From the NCBI RefSeq assembly GCF_017614955.1, contig NZ_WVUH01000008.1:1-46266 (forward strand): 46,266 nucleotides of DNA, in the 5' to 3' direction. The position numbers were made by a program, and so were the translations under genes. Positions 40,961-46,266 of this stretch are shown here, in pieces (position 1 is the first letter of the stretch; every line of letters starts with the position of its first letter). This DNA comes from Micromonospora echinofusca (GTDB lineage Bacteria > Actinomycetota > Actinomycetes > Mycobacteriales > Micromonosporaceae). The notes under the pieces were generated by a model, which was not told where the DNA came from, ran no database searches, and was given only the letters and a program-made list of their open reading frames with translations.

Positions 40961-42289
40961 GTGTCCGTCCTGCTGCCGGAGACCATCCGTCGGGTCGACG
41001 CCCTCGTCGCGGAGACACAGGCGACCGGGTACGCCCCGTCCCTGGTCGCCGGGGTCGTCCGGGACGGTGTCCTGGCGCACCTGGCCACCGCCGGCACGAC
41101 GCCGGAACCGCACGCCGACCTCCAGTACCGGATCGGGTCGATCAGCAAGACGATGACCGCCGTGCTGGTGCTCCAGCTCCGCGACGCCGGGCGGCTCGCG
41201 CTCGACGACCCGCTGGAGCGGTACCTGCCGGACACCGGGGTCGGCACCCCCACCCTGCGGCAGCTACTCGGGCACGCGGGCGGCCTGCAACGGGAACCGG
41301 ACGGCGAGTGGTGGGAACGCAGCACCGGCGGGGACCTGGCCGCCCTGCTGGCCGGGCTCACCCCGGCCAAGCTGGCGTACCCGCCGCACCGGGTCTACCA
41401 CTACTCGAACCTGGCGTACGGACTGCTCGGCGCGGTGCTGGAACGGGTCACCGGCCGGTCCTGGTGGAAGCTGCTGCACGAGCGGCTGCTGACCCCGCTG
41501 GGCATGGTCCGGACCACCTACCAGGCGACCGAACCGTTCGCCCGGGGGTACGTGGTGCACCCGTGGCACGGCACGCTCCGGGAGGAGCCGCGTACCGACA
41601 CCGGGGCGATGGCCCCCGCCGGGCAGCTCTGGTCCACCCCGACGGACCTGGCCCGGTGGGCGGCGTTCCTGGCCGACCCCGATCCGGCCGTACTCGCCCC
41701 GGCCACGCTCACCGAGATGTGCGCCCCGGTGGTGATCAGCGACCTGGACTCCTGGCGGTCCGGTCACGGGCTCGGGTTGGAGCTGTACCGCTGTGGGGAC
41801 CGGGTCTACGTGGGCCACGGTGGGTCGATGCCCGGGTACGTGGCCACGCTGGCGGTGCACCGGCCCAGCCGGACCGGGGTGATCGGTTTCGCCAACTCGT
41901 ACGGCCTGCGGGCCGGCTCGATCGGTGGGCTGGGCGAGCGGCTGCTGACCGGGGTACTCGACACCGAGCCGGCCCCGGTGCGGGCGTGGCGGCCGGCGAC
42001 GGCCCCACCGGAGGCGGAGGTCGCCGAACTCTGCGGCCGGTGGTGGTGGATGGGCCGGGAGTACGAGGTCACCTGGGTGCCGGAGGCCGGTGAGCTGGTC
42101 TGCACCGGGCTGCGGCCGGCGGGTGCGGTGCCGTGGCGGTTCGTCCGTGACGGCGACGGCCGGTGGCGGGGTCGGGCCGGGATGAACGACGGTGAGGTGA
42201 TCACCGTGCTGCGGGATCCGGCCGGTACGCCGGTGGCGCTGGACATCGCCACCTTCGTGCTCACCCGCGATCCGGAAGGGAATCCGTAA
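40961..42289 (+). CDS. Class C beta-lactamase-family serine hydrolase
   Basis: A 442-residue protein with the penicillin-recognising fold: SxxK at residues 60-63 (SISK), Y148-S-N150 and H286-G-G288 (VGHGGSMPGY). A C-terminal domain of about 130 residues rich in Trp (GRWWWMGREYEVTW) follows, as in esterase/DD-peptidase relatives. There is no signal peptide, so a cytoplasmic esterase or peptidase role is more likely than beta-lactam resistance. GTG 40961 has AAGGAG six bases upstream; a much longer open frame upstream shadows NfeD. Confidence 0.9.
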   Translation: MSVLLPETIRRVDALVAETQATGYAPSLVAGVVRDGVLAHLATAGTTPEPHADLQYRIGSISKTMTAVLVLQLRDAGRLALDDPLERYLPDTGVGTPTLRQLLGHAGGLQREPDGEWWERSTGGDLAALLAGLTPAKLAYPPHRVYHYSNLAYGLLGAVLERVTGRSWWKLLHERLLTPLGMVRTTYQATEPFARGYVVHPWHGTLREEPRTDTGAMAPAGQLWSTPTDLARWAAFLADPDPAVLAPATLTEMCAPVVISDLDSWRSGHGLGLELYRCGDRVYVGHGGSMPGYVATLAVHRPSRTGVIGFANSYGLRAGSIGGLGERLLTGVLDTEPAPVRAWRPATAPPEAEVAELCGRWWWMGREYEVTWVPEAGELVCTGLRPAGAVPWRFVRDGDGRWRGRAGMNDGEVITVLRDPAGTPVALDIATFVLTRDPEGNP

Positions 42290-42304
42290 CCCGGGGGGCG
42301 CCGG

Positions 42305-43126
42305 TCAGTCGCCGGTCGGCGGTACGGTGACGAAGTCGATCAGCCGTTCCATCGAGTTGATCAACGGGGTCTCCACGTCGGCGAAACTGTTCACCTTCGA
42401 CAGGATGATCCGCCACAGCTCCGCCGGCTCGGCCACCCCGAGGGCCGCGCAGACGCCCTCCTTCCAGGGCCGCCCCGGCGGCACCACCGGCCAGGCCCGG
42501 ATACCGAGCGCCGCCGGTTTCACCGCCTGCCACACGTCCACGTACGGGTGCCCGGTGACCAGGACGTGCGGCGAGGTCACCCGGGCGACGATCCGGCTCT
42601 CCTTCGACCCGGGGACCAGGTGGTCGACGAGTACCCCGAGCCGCCGCTGCGGGCCGGGCGCGAAGTCCCGCACCTGTTCGGCGAGTTCGTCGATGCCGTC
42701 CAGCGGCTCCACCACCACGCCCTCGATCCGCAGGTCGTCGCCCCAGATCCGCTCGACCAGCGCGGCGTCGTGCACCCCCTCCACCCAGATCCGGCTGGCC
42801 TTGGCCACCTGGGCGCGTACCCCGGCGACCGCGACCGAACCGGAGGCGGTGCGCTGGCGTACCGCCGGGGCCGCCGTCGGCCGGGGCCGCCGCAGGGTCA
42901 CCGGCGCCCCGTCGAGCAGGAACGCCGCCGGCAGCAACGGGAAGTTCCGCCGCCGGCCGTGCCGGTCCTCCAGCACCACCGCGCCGGACTCGAAACCGAC
43001 CACCGCGCCGCAGAAGCCCGAGTCGGCGTCCTCCACCACCAGGTCCGGCTCGGCGTCGACCTCGGGGATCGTCCGGCGTCGCCGCCAGTCACCAGCCAGT
43101 ACGTCGTCGCCGTATCGCCTCCCCAT
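42305..43126 (-). CDS. DUF3097-family conserved actinobacterial protein
   Basis: A 273-residue protein matching the DUF3097 pattern: MGRRYGDDVLAGDWR at the start, FVVED/GFCGAVVGFE, and the highly conserved IWVEGVHDAALVERIWGDDL and VVVEPLDGIDELAEQVRDF, with LVDHLVPGSKESRI and VLVTGHPYVDVWQAV after it. The VEGxxDAxLVE stretch resembles a Toprim-like acidic motif, but no activity is established as far as I know. It converges on the serine hydrolase gene with 15 bp between stops. Confidence 0.9.
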   Translation of the reverse strand: MGRRYGDDVLAGDWRRRRTIPEVDAEPDLVVEDADSGFCGAVVGFESGAVVLEDRHGRRRNFPLLPAAFLLDGAPVTLRRPRPTAAPAVRQRTASGSVAVAGVRAQVAKASRIWVEGVHDAALVERIWGDDLRIEGVVVEPLDGIDELAEQVRDFAPGPQRRLGVLVDHLVPGSKESRIVARVTSPHVLVTGHPYVDVWQAVKPAALGIRAWPVVPPGRPWKEGVCAALGVAEPAELWRIILSKVNSFADVETPLINSMERLIDFVTVPPTGD

Positions 43127-43168
43127 GGCCGCTGAGGCTAGCCGGCCACGCGCCCGGTGCCGGGCAGG

Positions 43169-43315
43169 CACGCCGGCAGGACATGCCGGTCGGACCGGCC
43201 CGGCACACCGGTCGGGCATGCACGCCGGCAGGACATGCCGATCGGGGCGGCTCGGCACACCGGCCCGGCGTGCGGGACGGGACGGCTCGGCACACCGGGC
43301 CGGCATGCGGGACGG
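43169..43315. repeat. Degenerate ~52-bp repeats in the 43127-43407 gap
   Basis: The phrase CACGCCGGCAGGACATGCCG recurs at 43169 and 43221, each followed by a CGGCACACCGG-type segment, with a third, more altered unit after that. The 281-bp gap between the divergent genes has no other recognisable feature apart from the promoter noted at 43395. Confidence 0.65.
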
Positions 43316-43394
43316 CGGGGCCGTGGCGGGCAGGTCGGGCAGGGAGGCGTGGAACGGACACCGCGACGGTCGAGACAGCGTCGGATCCACCACG

Positions 43395-43400
43395 TACCCT
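43395..43400 (+). promoter_or_regulatory. Candidate -10 box (TACCCT) for a leaderless gene
   Basis: TACCCT is seven bases before ATG 43408, with GAGACA (43372-43377) as a possible -35 at 17-bp spacing. No ribosome binding site precedes the ATG. Confidence 0.4.
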
Positions 43401-43407
43401 TGCCTGC

Positions 43408-44199
43408 ATGTCACCCGCAACGGGCGCGGCCACCCTCGCTCCGCGCCGGTCCAGCCGGTTCGTCGCCTGGGTGCGCGCGTGGCGCGCCGGGCTGGTGCCC
43501 TACGACGAGGTCGCCGAGGCGATCGCCGGCGACGAGGAGCACCTGGTCGCCGACGCGCCCGGCGCCTGGACCGACCTGCCCCTCGGCCAGGCCCTGCCGA
43601 CCCTGGCCAAGCTTTCCCCGGACGAGATCCGGCTGGTGCTGCCGGCCCCGGGTGACCCGCGTGGCCTGCCCGGTCCCGGTGAGTTCGCCGGTGCCGCGCT
43701 GCTCGCGGGTGAGGCCGTGGTCGCCGCCGGGCTCGGGCTGATCCCGGAGGTCCGCACCCACACCTCCGGCTCGGGGATGACCTTCGAGACGGTGCTCTGG
43801 CGGGTGTACCCGTTGCCGCAGACCGCCCCGGCCGCCTCCCTCGGCTGTCCCGGCGCGGCCGAGGCGGAGGCGGAGCTGACCATCGCGCTCGCCGAGGCCA
43901 CCGCCGCGCTGACCCGGCTCGACGTCGCCCAGTGGCGCCCCGAGCTGGCCGGTGCGTTGGCCGCGCTGCGCCGTCCGGACGGCACCACCGACCTGCCACC
44001 CGGGTTCGACCCGCGGGCCCGTCGGCTCTTCGCCCGGGCGGCGGTGCTCGACCGGGTCCTGGCCCTGGCGGAGACCGCCGCGCCCGGTGGGGCCGTCAAC
44101 GGGTACGAGGCACAGCAGCGGGACGCGGCGCTACGCCCGCTGACCGCCGCCTGTCGGCGTGCCCTGGTGGCCGCCTGCAACGCGCCGCTGCGCCCCTGA
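43408..44199 (+). CDS. Conserved actinobacterial protein of unknown function
   Basis: A 263-residue soluble protein starting MSPATGAATLAPRRSSRF. A helical first part is followed by the recognisable LVLPAPGDPRGLPGPGEFAGAAL and ETVLWRVYPLP, and an all-helical, Ala-rich second half. It resembles hypothetical proteins conserved across actinomycetes; I cannot name a fold or reaction. No signal peptide or membrane helix is present. The frame is open upstream, but the ATG after the TACCCT box is preferred. It diverges from DUF3097, with which it may share regulation. The 108-bp gap after it holds only GC-rich inverted repeats such as GGCCGGGCCGGGCC. Confidence 0.75.
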   Translation: MSPATGAATLAPRRSSRFVAWVRAWRAGLVPYDEVAEAIAGDEEHLVADAPGAWTDLPLGQALPTLAKLSPDEIRLVLPAPGDPRGLPGPGEFAGAALLAGEAVVAAGLGLIPEVRTHTSGSGMTFETVLWRVYPLPQTAPAASLGCPGAAEAEAELTIALAEATAALTRLDVAQWRPELAGALAALRRPDGTTDLPPGFDPRARRLFARAAVLDRVLALAETAAPGGAVNGYEAQQRDAALRPLTAACRRALVAACNAPLRP

Positions 44200-44307
44200 G
44201 CAGTCCGTCCGGCCCTCCGGGACCGTGGTCACCTGCACCGCCGCCGACCGGCCACCGGTCCCGGGCCGGGCCGGGCCGGGCCGATCGGATGGTCCCGGCC
44301 GGACCGG

Positions 44308-45087
44308 TCAGATCTCGTCGATCAGGTCCACGACGGAGTCGACGATCCGGGACGGCCGGTACGGGTAGCGCTCCGCCTCGACGCGGGTACTGATGCCGGT
44401 GAGCACGAGCACCGTCTCCAGGCCGGCCTCCAGGCCGCAGAGGATGTCGGTGTCCATCCGGTCACCGATCATCGCGGTGCTCTCCGAGTGCGCCTGGATG
44501 GTGTTCAGCGCCGAACGCATCATCATCGGGTTGGGCTTGCCGACGAAGTACGGCTCCACGCCGGTCGCCTTGGAGATCATCGCGGCGACCGAGCCGGCGG
44601 CGGGCAACGCACCCTCCACCGACGGGCCGGTGACGTCCGGGTTGGTGCAGATGAACCGGGCCCCGTCGTTGATCAGCCGGACCGCCTTGGTGATCGCCTC
44701 GAAGCTGTACGTCCGGGTCTCCCCCAGCACCACGTAGTCGGGGGCGAAGTCGGTCAGCACGTAGCCGACCGCGTGCATGGCGGTGGTCAGCCCCGCCTCA
44801 CCGATGACGTACGCGGTGCCGCCGGGGCGCTGGTCGGCGAGGAACTGGGCGGTGGCCAGCGCGGCGGTCCAGATCGCGTGCTCCGGCACGTCGAACCCCA
44901 TCCGGCTGAGCCGGGCCTGGAGGTCGCGGGGCGTGTAGATCGAGTTGTTGGTCAGGACCAGGAAGGGCTTCCCGGAGGTACGCAGCCGGTTGACGAACTC
45001 CGGCGCGCCCGGGACCGGTTGGCCCTCGTGCACCAGTACGCCGTCCATGTCGGTCAGCCAGCTCTGCACCGGCTTACGCTCGGTCAT
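44308..45087 (-). CDS. HAD-superfamily IIA phosphatase (NagD-like)
   Basis: A 259-residue hydrolase. Motif I is TDMDGVL, with nucleophile D13 and acid D15. Motif II is in LVLTNNS, the cap follows (IYTPRDLQARLSRMGF), motif III Lys is in VGKPNPMMM, and motif IV is MIGDRMDTDI. It dephosphorylates small metabolites such as nucleotides or sugar phosphates in the cytoplasm; the substrate is not predictable. The ATG has TTTTGAGG at good spacing. It lies 60 bp after ferrochelatase in the same direction. Confidence 0.93.
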   Translation of the reverse strand: MTERKPVQSWLTDMDGVLVHEGQPVPGAPEFVNRLRTSGKPFLVLTNNSIYTPRDLQARLSRMGFDVPEHAIWTAALATAQFLADQRPGGTAYVIGEAGLTTAMHAVGYVLTDFAPDYVVLGETRTYSFEAITKAVRLINDGARFICTNPDVTGPSVEGALPAAGSVAAMISKATGVEPYFVGKPNPMMMRSALNTIQAHSESTAMIGDRMDTDILCGLEAGLETVLVLTGISTRVEAERYPYRPSRIVDSVVDLIDEI

Positions 45088-45147
45088 GTCGTCCTCAAAA
45101 GGGGTGTGGTCGGGGCAGGTCGGGACGGTCGGTGGCGGCGGACCGGC

Positions 45148-46212
45148 TCAGGAGGGACGCTGGCCGGGCGGCTCACTGGCTCCGGCCGGGCGGCGGGCCG
45201 GTACGCAGCAGACCGTCGGGCAGGTGTCCCACATCGGCAGCTCGCCGAGCCGACGGCGGGGTGCCGGGGTGGCCGGGTCGAGTCGCTCGGTGACCAGTTC
45301 CCGGACCATGGTGACGAACCGGGGGTCGGTACCGGGGGTACCGGCCCGGACGAAGTCCAGCCCGAGCTGCCGGGCGGTGGCCAGTGCCTCGGTGTCGAGG
45401 TCCCAGACCACCTCCAGATGGTCGGAGACGAACCCGATCGGGCTGACCACCACGGCGGTGGTACCGGCGGCGGCGAGCGCCGCCAGGTGGTCGTTGACGT
45501 CCGGCTCCAGCCACGGCACCTGGGGCGGGCCCGACCGGCTCTGCCAGACCAGGTCGTACGGCAGGTCCGGGGCCGCCGCCCGGGCCACCAGGGCGGCGGT
45601 CTCGCGCAACTGTGCCTCGTACCGTCCGCCGTGCGGGCCGGCGTTCGCCGCCATCGAGGTGGGGATGGAGTGCGCGGTGAAGACCAGCCGGGTGGTGCCC
45701 CGGCGGGCCGGGTCGAGGCCGGCCAACGCGGTGCGTACCGCGTCGGCGTGCGGCTCGACGAAGCCGGGATGGTCCCAGAACTGGCGCAGCTTCTCGATCA
45801 CCGGCGCGTCCGGGCCCACCGCCGCCCGGGCCGAGGCGATGTCCTCCTGGTACTGCCGGCAGGAGGAGTACCCGCCGTAGGCGCTGGTGACGAAGGCCAG
45901 GGCCCGCCGGATGCCGTCGTCGCGCATCTGCGCCACGGTGTCGGCGAGCATCGGGTGCCAGTTGCGGTTGCCCCAGTAGACCGGCAGGTCGATGCCGTGC
46001 GCGGCGAAGTCGTCCCGGATCGCGGCGAGCAGGTCCCGGCACTGCTGGTTGATCGGCGAGACCCCGCCGAAGTGCTGGTAGTGCTCGGCCACCTCGGCCA
46101 GCCGCTCGGGTGGTACGCCCCGGCCACGGGTCACGTTGGTCAGGAACGGCAGCACGTCCTCGGGCCGTTCCGGCCCACCGAACGAAACCAGCAGCAGTGC
46201 GTCGTACGCCAT
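45148..46212 (-). CDS. hemH: Ferrochelatase (coproporphyrin ferrochelatase type) with C-terminal cysteines
   Basis: A 354-residue enzyme that inserts Fe(II) into a porphyrin; in actinobacteria the substrate is coproporphyrin III. It begins [15 protein letters not shown], with the metal-site His181 in [10 protein letters not shown] and the Glu in [11 protein letters not shown]. Cys118 in [10 protein letters not shown] and C331, C335, C336 (DTCPTVCC) are placed as ligands of the [2Fe-2S] cluster known from actinobacterial ferrochelatases. ATG 46212 follows GGGGGC. The first bases of the gene are part of the terminal inverted repeat, so the promoter and anything upstream cannot be judged. Confidence 0.93.
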   Translation of the reverse strand: MAYDALLLVSFGGPERPEDVLPFLTNVTRGRGVPPERLAEVAEHYQHFGGVSPINQQCRDLLAAIRDDFAAHGIDLPVYWGNRNWHPMLADTVAQMRDDGIRRALAFVTSAYGGYSSCRQYQEDIASARAAVGPDAPVIEKLRQFWDHPGFVEPHADAVRTALAGLDPARRGTTRLVFTAHSIPTSMAANAGPHGGRYEAQLRETAALVARAAAPDLPYDLVWQSRSGPPQVPWLEPDVNDHLAALAAAGTTAVVVSPIGFVSDHLEVVWDLDTEALATARQLGLDFVRAGTPGTDPRFVTMVRELVTERLDPATPAPRRRLGELPMWDTCPTVCCVPARRPAGASEPPGQRPS

Positions 46213-46266
46213 GCCCCCATTGTCCCCGGCCTGGGCCGGGGACAATGGGGGCATGGCGTACGACGC
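46199..46266. repeat. Perfect 33-bp fold-back at the window edge
   Basis: Bases 46199-46231 are exactly complementary to 46234-46266 around a two-base centre (TG). The right arm ends on the last base and repeats the hemH start (ATGGCGTACGACGC) in opposite orientation. A contig-end chimera is likely; a natural hairpin or a larger inverted duplication cut by the edge is possible. Confidence 0.9.

Noticed and set aside
40961..42289. Antibiotic-resistance beta-lactamase
   Set aside because: There is no signal peptide and it has the C-terminal extension of esterase/DD-peptidase relatives; SxxK/YxN/HGG alone do not show lactamase activity.

Overview
The window is 46 kb of very high-GC DNA with GTG starts, long antisense open frames and families typical of actinomycetes (XRE/DUF5753 plus DUF397 pairs, DUF3097, a PucR regulator, a ferrochelatase with C-terminal cluster cysteines). 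Together with the GGGCCC-centred dispersed repeats and a MurL-type epimerase, this suggests Micromonosporaceae (Micromonospora or a close relative). The genus is an inference from gene content, not a proven assignment. No tRNA, rRNA, CRISPR array, phage module or transposase was recognised.

Layout: (1) 1-2360, a cut-off class III aminotransferase and a divergent unknown gene. (2) 2425-5187, a divergent murD/murL pair. MurL is the UDP-MurNAc-L-Ala-L-Glu epimerase, so this organism probably makes the D-Glu of peptidoglycan by adding L-Glu and then epimerising it. (3) 5244-16015, a tightly overlapped ten-gene operon read right to left: M19 dipeptidase, substrate-binding lipoprotein, two permeases, an M24-fold hydrolase that has lost metal ligands, a proline-iminopeptidase-like hydrolase, two ABC ATPases, a second M19 dipeptidase and a GntR/UTRA regulator. 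It looks like import and stepwise hydrolysis of a small peptide or amide of unknown identity. The two M19 genes share a 339-bp, almost identical tract, the signature of gene conversion. (4) 16204-20591, an LPXTG surface protein with a Pro-Thr-Val repeat stalk and a clean terminator, a PucR regulator, and argG with its own promoter.

(5) 20641-23909, an unusual small-gene locus: a JmjC/cupin oxygenase, a 143-residue protein with a Cys-rich tail, a DUF397-like protein and a small CxxC protein, all leftward, facing a standard XRE/DUF5753 plus DUF397 pair. It could be a peptide-modification (RiPP-like) system. (6) 24043-24852, an rRNA/tRNA 2'-O-methyltransferase. (7) 24957-37900, a promoter, an MFS exporter and one giant 3869-residue synthase with domain order acyl-AMP ligase, ACP, KS, AT, ACP, luciferase-like monooxygenase, C, A, PCP, C. 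There is no thioesterase or reductase, and the last recognisable domain is a condensation domain.

(8) 37997-46212, mostly housekeeping: a membrane protein, an SPFH/NfeD pair, a class C beta-lactamase-type serine hydrolase, DUF3097, a conserved unknown, a HAD phosphatase and ferrochelatase. The final 68 bases are a perfect fold-back that ends on the last base of the window.

One theme crosses regions. A 56-bp repeat occurs three times: it ends murD, lies just beyond the SPFH gene, and is read in frame inside the megasynthase between AT and the second ACP. Several genes (1326, 3838, 20555, 43408) have a TANNNT-like -10 box 5-7 bases before the start codon and no ribosome binding site, which suggests leaderless mRNAs.
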